DNA of 64,000 nt from Paenibacillus albidus (GTDB lineage: Bacteria; Bacillota; Bacilli; Paenibacillales; Paenibacillaceae): the NCBI RefSeq assembly GCF_014644435.1, contig NZ_BMKR01000014.1:1-64000 (forward strand), written 5' to 3'. The position numbers and the translations under genes are program-made. Under the pieces are notes generated by a model. It made no database searches. It saw only the letters and a program-made list of their open reading frames with translations, and was not told the DNA's origin. Positions 46,140 through 55,457 of the stretch are shown one piece after another. Numbering within the stretch: the stretch's first letter is position 1; the number at the start of each line of letters is the position of its first letter.

Positions 46140-47639
46140 TTAGAAGGTGGTGAAGCCGAGCGTTTTTTGCAGCTTGAACAGGATATATTTCATCCATGTT
46201 ACATCACTCTGATAATCCTCTAGCGGCAGGCTGTATTCTGCGCCCTCGTTGTTCCACAGCCGCTTGAAGTAGCCCTCCATCTCCGTATAGAGCGGCTGGT
46301 CCTGCTTCACCGCGACCCATAGGTTATTCTCCAGGTTGTAGTCATCCAGATTGCGGGCCGTGAAATTGGTGGATCCGCCCAGAATAATCGAGTTACCCTC
46401 CGGTTTAGCGATAAACAACAGCTTGGGATGATATTGTTCCTTGGTAGTGTTATACCAGCGGATCTGAATGCTGCCCTGTGAACGGCGGTTCAAATCCATG
46501 GCAACCGGACGGTTCGGAATGCCGATCTTGTCACGGCCAAAGGCATTCTGGTTGGGATCCAGCAGCAGCCGGACCTGAACGCCGCGACCTGCGGCATCCA
46601 GCAGTGCGTCCAGAATACCATCATCGGCAAGATAGAACATGCCCATCCATAAAACGTCTCCCTGTTGAGCGTCATTGATGGCCTTCAGAGCATATTTATA
46701 CACTTTACCTTCGGTTAAATAACGGACTTCCAGTGCTCCGCCGGCTTCACCGCCGCTTGTCCCGGTAAACTTAGGTTCCTTGCTCAGCAGTGGGCCTGCG
46801 CCCGATAGATCGGCTGCCGCCTGCTCTGTTTTAAGAATATCGCCGATGATGGGTCCCTTTACCTCCAGTGCGATATTGGAATGATAGGCACTTGCATCAT
46901 GTACATTAGCCGAGGAGATCAGAGCGGTTTGCTCGCTGACAATGACCTTGCGGTGGTTAGCCTTCACATTCAGCAGCTTCAGATAGGAGCGTGCCGTTAT
47001 ATCCGGACCTTCACCCGCCATCAGGTTGGGAATCCAGCCGGTACCGGATTGTCCGAACCACTGGATAAAGGTACGCCACACGGCAGAATAAGCAGGAGTG
47101 GAATCACGCAGAGCATCGACATCCGTGAGGACCACCTTGATCCCCGCAGCCTTCATATCCTCCAGCAGCAGATTAGGAGCGGAATGATAATTGGTATTGA
47201 CCTCATCGGTTATAAAAACAATGTCCATGCCCGGATTGGCGGTTTTGTGGGCAATCAGCTTGTCGGTAAGCATACGGCTGACAGCCGGAAACTGCTGGTC
47301 CGCATGAGTATAATCGTTGAACAGGAACAGATCGACAACCAGAAATTCTCGGGATTCCTCTATAATCTGCAGCATTCGCGGCAGAATCTCGCTCTCCTGT
47401 CTCCCCGTAGGGCTTCCGTCGGCATAGGTCAAGTCATGCCAGAAGTCAACCTGGTCCACCCGGTACACCGGGCTTTCGTAAGAAAGTCCCGGGGGCAGCG
47501 GTTTGTGGGTCTGATAGATCATCACGCCGATCAGCCAGAGGACCAGAAACAGGGTGATCCGCAGCGTCAAGGTACGGCGGTGTAAGGGAATTCTCTTTTT
47601 GCTGGGGGAGTGGATGGAAGGATGGCGGCTTGGGTTCAT
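46140..47639 (-). CDS. Phospholipase-D-like membrane-anchored protein
   Basis: 499 residues. An N-terminal membrane segment (about 25-43) anchors a two-domain PLD fold. HKD1 is NHRKVIVSE...SSANVHD (about 230) and HKD2 is YHPKLLFIAKPEGNSIILGG (about 405), with Asn after the GS motif. The catalytic domain is probably outside the cytoplasm. The substrate is unknown and it is clearly distinct from the adjacent cardiolipin synthase. TGGAGG-type start signals are not strong. Confidence 0.82.
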   Translation of the reverse strand: MNPSRHPSIHSPSKKRIPLHRRTLTLRITLFLVLWLIGVMIYQTHKPLPPGLSYESPVYRVDQVDFWHDLTYADGSPTGRQESEILPRMLQIIEESREFLVVDLFLFNDYTHADQQFPAVSRMLTDKLIAHKTANPGMDIVFITDEVNTNYHSAPNLLLEDMKAAGIKVVLTDVDALRDSTPAYSAVWRTFIQWFGQSGTGWIPNLMAGEGPDITARSYLKLLNVKANHRKVIVSEQTALISSANVHDASAYHSNIALEVKGPIIGDILKTEQAAADLSGAGPLLSKEPKFTGTSGGEAGGALEVRYLTEGKVYKYALKAINDAQQGDVLWMGMFYLADDGILDALLDAAGRGVQVRLLLDPNQNAFGRDKIGIPNRPVAMDLNRRSQGSIQIRWYNTTKEQYHPKLLFIAKPEGNSIILGGSTNFTARNLDDYNLENNLWVAVKQDQPLYTEMEGYFKRLWNNEGAEYSLPLEDYQSDVTWMKYILFKLQKTLGFTTF

Positions 47640-47809
47640 GGGAGTTCCTCCTGAAGTGTCACGGAGCTTTGTTCATTGTATAGCGGCGATGCTCCGGCAT
47701 CTAAGAACCTATTACCGCCCGCAGGACAGAAGTGAAGCAGGTAAGAAAGTGAAAGCGGCCTCCAGTATTGAAGGAATATCCTCTTATTGTAAATTGATGC
47801 GCAGAGATG

Positions 47810-47818
47810 TGTTATAAT
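47810..47818 (+). promoter_or_regulatory. Extended -10 promoter for fni
   Basis: TGTTATAAT (47810-47818) is an extended -10 element without a clear -35, about 40 bp ahead of the fni ATG. Confidence 0.5.
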
Positions 47819-47857
47819 GGTTCAAAATATAGAAGGAAAGCAACGGGAGGACACATC

Positions 47858-48928
47858 ATGAATCATACGCCACAGGACGCGAACGGGAAGTCGCTGCTGC
47901 CCGCTTCCAGGACAGGGGAACGCAAGATCGAACATGTAAGATTGTGCCTGAACGAAGAGGTGGCGGGCAGCGGAATTACCACAGGTTTTGAACAGTACCG
48001 TTTCCGTCATAATGCGCTCCCGGAGCTTAATTTTGATGAACTTTCGCTGGAAACGGTATTTCTGGAACGCAAGCTGCGTACACCGCTGCTCATCAGCTCG
48101 ATGACTGGCGGGAGCGCCACCACCGGGGCTATTAATGTCCGGCTGGCGGAAGCGGCGCAGCGCCGTGGCTGGGCCCTTGGAGTGGGCTCGGTGCGGGCTG
48201 CCGTGGAACGCTCGGAGCTGGCCGCTTCCTTTCATGTACGCGGTCAGGCACCGGACATTCCGGTGATCGCCAACATCGGTGCGGTTCAGCTGTCCTACGG
48301 TTTTGGGGCAGAGGAATGCCGCCGGGCTGTGGAGATTGCCGGGGCGGACTATCTGGTGCTCCATTTAAACGGTCTTCAGGAGGTCTTCCAGCCGGAAGGC
48401 AATACCGGTTTTGGTTCCTTGCTGGCGCAGATTGAACAGGTATGCCGGGCCCTTGAAGTCCCGGTCGGCGTGAAGGAAGTCGGCTGGGGCATTGATGGAG
48501 ATACGGCGCTGTGCCTGTATAACGCCGGAGCGGCCTTTATTGATGTTGCCGGTGCCGGCGGAACTTCCTGGAGCCAGGTCGAGAAGTTCCGCAGCAAGGA
48601 CCCGGTGAGGAGGGCGGCGGCCGAAGCCTTTGCGGACTGGGGCATCCCGACAGCGGAATGTATCGCCGAGGTGCGGGCCGTATCGCCACAGGGCGCTCTG
48701 ATCGGCAGCGGCGGCCTGAAACATGGGGTGGACGCGGCCAAAGCGCTGGCCCTTGGTGCTGATCTGGCTGGCTTTGGCCGGAGCCTGCTGGGTCCGGCTG
48801 TCGACTCCGAAGAAGCGCTGGACGCTGCGCTGGCCCAGGTCGAACTGGAGCTGAAGACGGCCATGTTTGGCATTGGCGCTGCCAATCCTGCAGCGCTGCG
48901 TGGGAACCGCCGCCTGACCCGCAGGTAG
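47858..48928 (+). CDS. fni: Type 2 isopentenyl-diphosphate delta-isomerase
   Basis: 356 residues from ATG 47858 after ACGGGAGGACA. FMN-binding and catalytic segments include ERKIEHVRLCLNE, LISSMTGGS, VANIGAVQL-type ANIGAVQ, LHLNGLQE and the phosphate loop DVAGAGGTSW, with GSGGLKHGVDAAKALALGA near the end. The FMN enzyme interconverts IPP and DMAPP using NADPH, supplying isoprenoids. A GNAT gene follows at 34 bp. Confidence 0.93.
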   Translation: MNHTPQDANGKSLLPASRTGERKIEHVRLCLNEEVAGSGITTGFEQYRFRHNALPELNFDELSLETVFLERKLRTPLLISSMTGGSATTGAINVRLAEAAQRRGWALGVGSVRAAVERSELAASFHVRGQAPDIPVIANIGAVQLSYGFGAEECRRAVEIAGADYLVLHLNGLQEVFQPEGNTGFGSLLAQIEQVCRALEVPVGVKEVGWGIDGDTALCLYNAGAAFIDVAGAGGTSWSQVEKFRSKDPVRRAAAEAFADWGIPTAECIAEVRAVSPQGALIGSGGLKHGVDAAKALALGADLAGFGRSLLGPAVDSEEALDAALAQVELELKTAMFGIGAANPAALRGNRRLTRR

Positions 48929-48962
48929 ATCAAGATCACAATAAGAAGCAGGAAGGGTTACC

Positions 48963-49436
48963 ATGATGATTAAACTAGTCCATATGGACGAAGCCACGTT
49001 TCAATTTTTTTTAAGCCAGTCGACCAGTGATTACGCATCGGACAAGATCAATGCGGGGGCGTGGGACCCGGAGACTGCCATGAAGCAGTCCGCGGATGCC
49101 ATGACCCAATCCTTGCCGGACGGGCTGCATACCGAGGGTGCTTATATTTATTCCGTAGTAGAGATCAGCAGCGGGACACAGGTCGGATACGTCTGGTTCA
49201 ATGTTAAGGAAGGCCGCAGCGGCCGCGAGGCTTTTATCTATGACATTTATATTTTTGAGCCGTTTCAGGGCAAGGGGTACGGCAAGCAGGCTATGCTGGC
49301 GCTGGAGGAAGAGGCCCGTGCACTGAACATTATCAGGATTGGCCTGCATGTCTTCGGCCAGAACAAACGCGCTTTTGAGCTGTACCAGAAAGTAGGCTAC
49401 TCGGTTACCGACATCACGATGTCGAAAGATCTGTAG
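48963..49436 (+). CDS. GNAT-family N-acetyltransferase
   Basis: 157 residues. IYDIYIFEPFQGKGYGKQAML is the acetyl-CoA site; IRIGLHVFGQNKRAFELYQKVGY completes the fold. GGAAGGG precedes two tandem ATGs. Acceptor unknown. Probably cotranscribed with fni and ended by the hairpin at 49471. Confidence 0.85.
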   Translation: MMIKLVHMDEATFQFFLSQSTSDYASDKINAGAWDPETAMKQSADAMTQSLPDGLHTEGAYIYSVVEISSGTQVGYVWFNVKEGRSGREAFIYDIYIFEPFQGKGYGKQAMLALEEEARALNIIRIGLHVFGQNKRAFELYQKVGYSVTDITMSKDL

Positions 49437-49470
49437 ACCAGGCGTACAGCTGGTTAGAGATTCATATTAT

Positions 49471-49506
49471 AAGGTCAGCCAGAAACTTCTGGTTGGCCTT
49501 ATTTGT
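49471..49506 (+). terminator. Rho-independent terminator
   Basis: AAGGTCAGCCAGAA pairs with TTCTGGTTGGCCTT around ACT and is followed by ATTTG. Confidence 0.8.
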
Positions 49507-49571
49507 TTACAAAGGCATTCAACCCGCATTTAATCAGCCATGCTCATCTCTAATTGGCTGTCTTCAGAACA

Positions 49572-49756
49572 CTTACGGACCAGGTGGCTCTTATTTTCTA
49601 TATAAGGTGTATTTAGCCGAGCTTACGGACCGTATCACTCTTATTGCCTCTCCATCAGGCATATATAGAGTGGATTTCGGTGAATAGGTACATCTGAGTC
49701 TGTAAGCATAGCCGAATCGTGTTTTTCTTGAAAATAAGCGCACTCCGGTCCGTTTT
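49572..49756. repeat. Four-site array, CTTACGGACC...CTCTTATT family
   Basis: Four 24-bp sites: 49572-49595 and 49622-49645 read CTTACGGACC, six bases, CTCTTATT. 49683-49706 (degenerate) and 49733-49756 are inverted (AATAAG...GGTCCG). Centre spacings are 50, 61 and 50 bp. This shares the architecture of the TGYATTTNGTGCA arrays but not the sequence. Confidence 0.8.
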
Positions 49757-49942
49757 CGCAACTTTGACATGTTTGCTGCCACTTGGAGTTATCGTCATTC
49801 GCGTTAAGCTCTCAACTGACATGTAACACAACACCTGAGTCTAATACGCCTGTGTCTAATACAGCATCAGCCTTTAAAAGGTGGGAATAGATGGCGCATG
49901 CGAAAGTGTGCCCCCGGGAGGCACGGGCGGAGATCGCTAGAG

Positions 49943-50119
49943 TGCACTTTATACATCAGGATGGGCAAAAGTAGGCTCGTTTTAGGATTTCAGTGTATTT
50001 GGTGCAGCAGGAACTGCAGCATTAGCCGAAAAGTGCCTTACGGCTATCTTTTGAATGTACAAAATACATCATGATGGATGTTTGAGCCTCGATTTAACCA
50101 TTCTGAGGTACTATATACA
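49943..50119. repeat. Four-site array, TGYATTTNGTGCA family
   Basis: TGCACTTTATACA (49943), TGTATTTGGTGCA (49994), then inverted TGTACAAAATACA (50056) and GGTACTATATACA (50107, degenerate). Spacings 51, 62, 51. It lies 190 bp after the previous array and directly before a truncated protease gene. Between the arrays (49757-49942) no gene is seen. Confidence 0.85.
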
Positions 50120-50153
50120 TTAGAACAGCTCGAAGGTTGGTGACGAAGGCTGA

Positions 50154-50597
50154 TCCATATCAAACAGACTTCAGACATCCTTAGCTTTGCCGAACCTGCC
50201 GCCGGAAGCGTCAACCCAGTTCCAGTCCTACTCCAAATGGGAGAATAATATAGTGCCTTTCCATCCCGTGGGCTTTAAGGGGAAAATCTTTCTGCTTGTG
50301 GACAGCCGTGTGTATTCCGCTGCCGAAGGGTTTGCAGTGTTTGCCAAAAATACAAATTTCGCCACACTCGTAGGCGCAAGAACCGGGGGAGACGGGATTG
50401 GCATCGATCCGCTGCTCCTGGCTTTACCCCATAGCGGATACGTGGCCAGCTTCTCCTTCTCCATGGGACTCGTCTCCGATGGAAGCTGCAACGAGGAAAC
50501 GAAGACATTGCCTGATGTGGAGGTGGACCCGGATGCTTCCAGGCCTTTGCTGGATCAGCCCGCGGTCAGGAGGGTGCTGGAGCTTGCCGGAAAGTGA
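50154..50597 (+). pseudogene. C-terminal fragment of an S41-family (tail-specific) protease
   Basis: Only about 147 codons remain. The segment GKIFLLVDSRVYSAAEGFAVFA carries the Ser nucleophile region of S41 peptidases, followed by the ARTGGDGIGIDP loop and the terminal VEVDPD typical of the fold. The PDZ and N-terminal parts are absent. In frame, a TGA at 50151 precedes the fragment and no ribosome site is evident. The missing part is not found upstream, where two repeat arrays lie instead. Confidence 0.75.
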
Positions 50598-50694
50598 TCC
50601 GGTGTTGCTGGACCCTATGTTCTAATATATAATGGTTTAGATCGTATAACTTAGGCGGATGATCAATTAACTGAACATAGGAGTTGTCATATAA

Positions 50695-51795
50695 ATGGCT
50701 TTGAAAGCGGGTATTGTTGGGCTTCCCAACGTAGGGAAATCGACATTGTTTAATGCAATCACGCAAGCGGGGGCGGAATCGGCGAATTACCCTTTTTGCA
50801 CAATTGACCCGAACGTTGGGGTTGTAGAAGTGCCGGACGAACGTCTGGATAAGTTGACGGAGCTGGTGCAGCCGAACAAAACGGTTCCAACCGCTTTTGA
50901 ATTTGTCGATATTGCCGGTCTGGTGCGCGGCGCAAGCAAAGGAGAAGGACTTGGCAACAAGTTCCTGGCCCATATCCGCGAAGTGGATGCCATCGTTCAT
51001 GTGGTACGCTGCTTCGAGGATGAGAATGTTACGCATGTTGACGGCAAGGTGAATCCGATCAGCGATATCGAGACCATTAATCTGGAGCTCATTCTGGCGG
51101 ATCTGGAGAGCGTGGAGAAGCGGATTGAGCGTTCACGCAAAAACATCAAAGGCGGCGACAAGAAATACGCCCAGGAAGTGGAGCTGCTCGAGCGCATCAA
51201 GGAATCGCTTTATAATGACAAACCTGTGCGCAGCGTGGAATTATCCGACGAAGAGCGGATTATTATCCGTGACCTGCACCTGCTTACCCTGAAGCCTGTC
51301 CTTTACGCGGCAAATGTGAGCGAGGATGAGGTAGCCAGTGCAGAGGACAATCCTTATGTGCAGAAGGTGCGTGAATTTGCCGCTGCCGAGAATGCCGAAG
51401 TTGTGCCGATTAGCGCAAAGGTGGAAGCGGAGATTGCCGAGCTTGAAGGTGAAGATAAAGCCATGTTCCTGGAGGAGCTGGGTCTGGAAGAGTCCGGCTT
51501 GAACCGTCTGATCAAAGCGGCGTACAAGCTGCTTGGCCTGTATACGTATTTCACCGCTGGTGTGCAGGAAGTACGTGCATGGACCATCCGCCGGGGAACC
51601 AAAGCTCCTGGAGCTGCAGGTGTGATTCATACGGATTTTGAGCGTGGTTTTATCCGTGCCGAGGTAGTTGCCTATGCCGATCTGGTGGCGGCGGGTTCCA
51701 TGAACGGTGCCAAAGAGCGCGGCCAGCTGCGTCTGGAAGGCAAGGAATATTTGGTGCAGGATGGAGACGTTATGCATTTCCGCTTTAATGTATAG
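50695..51795 (+). CDS. ychF: Redox-regulated ATPase/GTPase YchF (Obg family)
   Basis: 366 residues. GLPNVGKSTLF is the P loop, followed by DIAGLVRGASKGEGLGN, a coiled-coil arm (about 125-200) and a C-terminal TGS domain (AWTIRRGTKAPGAAGVIHTDFERGFIRAE). YchF hydrolyses ATP, binds ribosomes and affects stress responses. A TATAAT lies at about 50630. It forms its own unit upstream of prfA. Confidence 0.95.
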   Translation: MALKAGIVGLPNVGKSTLFNAITQAGAESANYPFCTIDPNVGVVEVPDERLDKLTELVQPNKTVPTAFEFVDIAGLVRGASKGEGLGNKFLAHIREVDAIVHVVRCFEDENVTHVDGKVNPISDIETINLELILADLESVEKRIERSRKNIKGGDKKYAQEVELLERIKESLYNDKPVRSVELSDEERIIIRDLHLLTLKPVLYAANVSEDEVASAEDNPYVQKVREFAAAENAEVVPISAKVEAEIAELEGEDKAMFLEELGLEESGLNRLIKAAYKLLGLYTYFTAGVQEVRAWTIRRGTKAPGAAGVIHTDFERGFIRAEVVAYADLVAAGSMNGAKERGQLRLEGKEYLVQDGDVMHFRFNV

Positions 51796-52010
51796 ATAAA
51801 TATTGCACAAATAAGCATAGCCGGGCATCTCAGGAGTAGAATATCTACTGCTTGGATGTCCTTTTTGGATAGGGAATGATTTGCGGCCGGCACTGTAGCC
51901 AATTTGCCGGATCGGTGGTATAATATAAAGTCGTGTATCCAATTTTATTAATTCACGATGTCGGAGCTTTATTATTGCTTTTGAATATGAATCAGGAGAG
52001 GTGAATTCCC

Positions 52011-53078
52011 TTGTTGGACCGATTGCAATCCCTGGCGGGCCGCTATGAGAAACTCAGTGAACTGCTTTGTGACCCGGACGTTGCAAGCGACAGTAAGAAA
52101 CTGAGGGACTATTCCAAAGAACAATCAGATCTGCAGCCTGCCTATGAGGCGTATGCTGAATATAAAAATGTTATGGAAGAGCTGGAAGCCGCCAAAATTA
52201 TGCAAGGCGAAAAGCTTGATGATGAAATGAAAGAAATGGTCAAGATGGAGATCGAGGAGCTTTCTGCCCGGCAGGTTGAGCTTGAAGCGAAGATCCATGT
52301 GCTTCTGCTGCCGAAGGACCCGAATGACGACAAGAACGTCATCGTGGAAATCCGCGGCGCAGCCGGCGGAGATGAAGCGGCCTTGTTCGCCTCCGACTTG
52401 TACCGGATGTATACCCGGTATGCGGACGCCCAAGGCTGGCGCGTTGAGCTGATGGACGTCAACACCAATGACCTCGGCGGGTTTAAGGAAGTTATCTTCC
52501 TGATTAACGGCCGCGGCGCTTACAGCAAAATGAAATACGAAAGCGGCGCGCACCGCGTGCAGCGTATTCCAACGACCGAATCGGGCGGTCGTATTCATAC
52601 CTCTACCTCTACTGTAGCGGTTATGCCTGAAGCGGAAGAATTTGAAATTGAAATTCACGACAGGGATATTCGTGTGGATACCTTCTGTTCCAGCGGTGCG
52701 GGCGGCCAGTCCGTTAATACGACCAAATCGGCTGTGCGCGTAACCCACGTGCCGACCGGTATTGTAGCCACTTGTCAGGACGGCAAGTCACAGAACTCCA
52801 ATAAAGAGAAGGCGCTGCAGGTATTGCGTGCCCGGATCTCTGATTTGAAGCGCCAGGAAGAAGAAGCGAAGTACTCCGGCGAACGCAAGAGCAAGGTCGG
52901 CACCGGCGACCGCAGTGAACGGATCCGCACCTACAACTTCCCGCAGAGCCGGGTAACGGATCACCGGATCGGTTTGACTCTGCACCGTCTGGAGCAGGTC
53001 ATGAACGGAGATATTACGGAAATTATCTCGGCACTCTCCATTGCCGAACAAGCGGAATTGATGGAAAAAGGAGAATAA
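52011..53078 (+). CDS. prfA: Peptide chain release factor 1
   Basis: 355 residues from TTG 52011, with AGGAGAGGTG 7 nt upstream. The GGQ motif is in SSGAGGQSVNTTKSAVR (about 230-245), and the stop-recognition region and RxYNFPQSRVTDHRI are RF1-type. It reads UAA and UAG. An extended TGGTATAAT promoter lies at 51916-51924. First gene of the conserved prfA-prmC block. Confidence 0.96.
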   Translation: MLDRLQSLAGRYEKLSELLCDPDVASDSKKLRDYSKEQSDLQPAYEAYAEYKNVMEELEAAKIMQGEKLDDEMKEMVKMEIEELSARQVELEAKIHVLLLPKDPNDDKNVIVEIRGAAGGDEAALFASDLYRMYTRYADAQGWRVELMDVNTNDLGGFKEVIFLINGRGAYSKMKYESGAHRVQRIPTTESGGRIHTSTSTVAVMPEAEEFEIEIHDRDIRVDTFCSSGAGGQSVNTTKSAVRVTHVPTGIVATCQDGKSQNSNKEKALQVLRARISDLKRQEEEAKYSGERKSKVGTGDRSERIRTYNFPQSRVTDHRIGLTLHRLEQVMNGDITEIISALSIAEQAELMEKGE

Positions 53079-53082
53079 TGCT

Positions 53083-54024
53083 TTGAATGATGGCGCTTTT
53101 GTGATGTCGGAAGTGCAAAGCATCCGGGAAGCCTTTGCGGAGGCTTCTTCTTTTTTGAGTGCATGCGGGGTGAGTGAAGCGCAGCGCAGCGCGCAGCTCC
53201 TGCTGGAGCAGGTGCTGGGCTTGTCCGGCGCTGCGTATTATATGGCGCTGGCTGATCCTTTTCCCGCTGAAGCCAGAGCAATGTGGGAAGCGGGAGTCAC
53301 CCGCCGGGGCACAGGCGAGCCGGTGCAATACATTATCGGGGAGCAGGAGTTCTACGGGCGGGCGTTTGAAGTGACGCCGGACGTGCTGATTCCTCGCCCG
53401 GAAACGGAGCTGCTCGTCGAGGCGGTTCTGCGCTACGGGGCGGAGCTGTGGCCAGGCGGTGTTGCCGGGCCGGGTGAAACGGCTGGCGGCGCGGGGGACG
53501 CGCGCGCCGCACGGCCGCTGACCGCCGTCGATATCGGCGCCGGCAGCGGAGCGATCTCGGTCACGCTGGCGGCGGAAGCGCCGGCGTGGCGGGTCTGCGC
53601 CGGCGACATCTCGCCGGCGGCCCTGGCCGTGGCCGCGCGCAACGCGTTGCGGCACGGCACGGCTGTGGACCTGCGGCTCGGCGACCTGCTCGAGCCGTTT
53701 GCGGGGCTGGAGACGGATATACTCGTCTCCAACCCGCCGTACATTCCCGGCGGAGACATCGCCGGGCTGCAGCGCGAGGTGCGCGACCATGAGCCGCGCA
53801 CGGCGCTCGACGGCGGCGCGGACGGGCTGGACCCGTACCGCCGCATGATGGAGCAGCTGCCGCTGCTCCCGGCTCCGCCGCGGCTGGTCGGCTTTGAGCT
53901 CGGCCAGGGCCAGGCAGAGCAAGTGGCCGCGCTGCTGGAAGCCGCCGGCCACTGGAACGAGATCGTGACCATTCGCGATCTCGCGGGTATACCGCGCCAT
54001 GTGCTGGGCCTGGCGCGCGGATAA
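53083..54024 (+). CDS. prmC: Release factor glutamine methyltransferase
   Basis: 313 residues from TTG 53083, 4 bp after prfA with GGAG upstream. IPRPETELLVE and the SAM loop VDIGAGSGAISVTLA precede the catalytic SNPPYIPG. It methylates the Gln of the GGQ motif in release factors, which explains the pairing with prfA. A Gly/Ala-rich insert (about 125-147) and a GC-rich stretch (about 53440-54010) set it apart in base composition from its neighbours. Confidence 0.95.
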   Translation: MNDGAFVMSEVQSIREAFAEASSFLSACGVSEAQRSAQLLLEQVLGLSGAAYYMALADPFPAEARAMWEAGVTRRGTGEPVQYIIGEQEFYGRAFEVTPDVLIPRPETELLVEAVLRYGAELWPGGVAGPGETAGGAGDARAARPLTAVDIGAGSGAISVTLAAEAPAWRVCAGDISPAALAVAARNALRHGTAVDLRLGDLLEPFAGLETDILVSNPPYIPGGDIAGLQREVRDHEPRTALDGGADGLDPYRRMMEQLPLLPAPPRLVGFELGQGQAEQVAALLEAAGHWNEIVTIRDLAGIPRHVLGLARG

Positions 54025-54157
54025 CGTACGGGATTTAAGCATCTGTATGGACGATGGGCACAATTGTATTTTTATCCGTGTTTCCATTACAATGGATTGA
54101 GACAGCTTTGGTGTGTATGCACCTGCGAGCTGCGAGTACAAAGCAAGGAGGCAAAGC

Positions 54158-55342
54158 ATGCTTCAGAAATTCAAAAAGATCGATGGCGTCATCGTTGTGA
54201 TTCTCGCCTTGTTGATGGTCGTTAGCATCTTTGCCATTTATAGTGTGACCTACGGGAGAAGCAAGCTGGACGGTTCCCACGAATCGATGATTAAGTTCTA
54301 TATCCTGGGTTTCATTGCTTTCTTTGGAATCACATTCATCGACTACCGTCTGCTTGTTAAATACTCCGTCTATATCTATGGCGCGGGAGTGGTACTGCTG
54401 GTGCTGGTCAGCTTTATCGGGGAAGAACAGAACGGGGCCCAGGGCTGGATCAAGTTCGGCACGTTGGGATTTCAGCCAGCCGAGCTGTTTAAGCTGATCC
54501 TGATTCTCTTCCTTGGGTCCATGCTGTTCCGCAAAAACAAAAATCAGTTATTGTTCTGGCGCGATGTCGTTCCATTGTCGATGATTGCAATTGTGCCCTT
54601 TGTGATTGTTATTACCCAGAATGACCTTGGTAACGCCTTGTCTTATCTGGTAATCCTGGTTGGGCTGCTCTGGATCGGCAACATCAAATTTACGCATGCG
54701 CTGCTTGGGCTCGTCATAATCGGAGGGGCCGCAGTAGCAGGTATTATGAGTTATATCCATTATCATGACAATATCAAAGTGTTCCTCACGGACATTGGGC
54801 GCTCCCACTGGATTGAACGGTTTGACCCGTGGCTGGTCCCGGAAAAAGCAACAGCCAAAGCGAGCTATCATACCAAAAATGCCAAGCTGGCCATTGCCTC
54901 GGGCGGTATGAGCGGCGAAGGTTATATGCAGGGTAACTCTGTGCAGACGGACCGTGTGCCTTACACTTATTCAGATTCCATCTTTGTGCAAATTGCTGAA
55001 GAGTTCGGGTTCGTAGGTTCGGCACTCGTATTGCTCTTATATTTCATCCTGATCCATCGCATGATTCTAATCGCGCTGGAATGCCGTGACCGTGCAGGAC
55101 CTTTCCTGATTGTAGGGATTGTAGCCATGATGCTTTATCAAATATTTGAGAATATCGGTGCGTTCCTTGGACTGATGCCGTTGACTGGGATCACCTTGCC
55201 GTTCATCAGTTACGGAGGCACCTCACTCTTGATCAATATGGCCAGTATTGGATTGATTATGAGCGTGCGCCTGCATGGTCAGGAAGTGGAGGAAGACCTC
55301 CCCAAATCAACAAGGTACTCCGCACCGGCCAAACAGGTCTAA
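54158..55342 (+). CDS. rodA: SEDS-family peptidoglycan glycosyltransferase (FtsW/RodA/SpoVE)
   Basis: 394 residues from ATG 54158, with AAGGAGG 7 nt upstream. About ten membrane segments; the loop GWIKFGTLGFQPAELFK and the terminal PLTGITLPFISYGGTSLL are SEDS signatures. It polymerises lipid II at the membrane with a partner PBP. In Bacillus this slot is not always a SEDS gene, so it may be a sporulation or elongation paralogue. The repeat array at 55458 separates it from spoIIR. Confidence 0.88.
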   Translation: MLQKFKKIDGVIVVILALLMVVSIFAIYSVTYGRSKLDGSHESMIKFYILGFIAFFGITFIDYRLLVKYSVYIYGAGVVLLVLVSFIGEEQNGAQGWIKFGTLGFQPAELFKLILILFLGSMLFRKNKNQLLFWRDVVPLSMIAIVPFVIVITQNDLGNALSYLVILVGLLWIGNIKFTHALLGLVIIGGAAVAGIMSYIHYHDNIKVFLTDIGRSHWIERFDPWLVPEKATAKASYHTKNAKLAIASGGMSGEGYMQGNSVQTDRVPYTYSDSIFVQIAEEFGFVGSALVLLLYFILIHRMILIALECRDRAGPFLIVGIVAMMLYQIFENIGAFLGLMPLTGITLPFISYGGTSLLINMASIGLIMSVRLHGQEVEEDLPKSTRYSAPAKQV

Positions 55343-55457
55343 TACTAGTGTCGTGTCGTACCATATCCAAATTAAATTATGAAACTCTGAAAATAGTACT
55401 GAAAGCAGGCATCGCTGGGGCTCTGCTGCATCCTATCTGTGCTGAACGCGATTCTAA

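Noticed and set aside
49572..50119. CRISPR array
   Set aside because: Sites are only 13-24 bp, half are inverted, each array has just four, spacers are not of uniform length, and no cas gene or leader is present.
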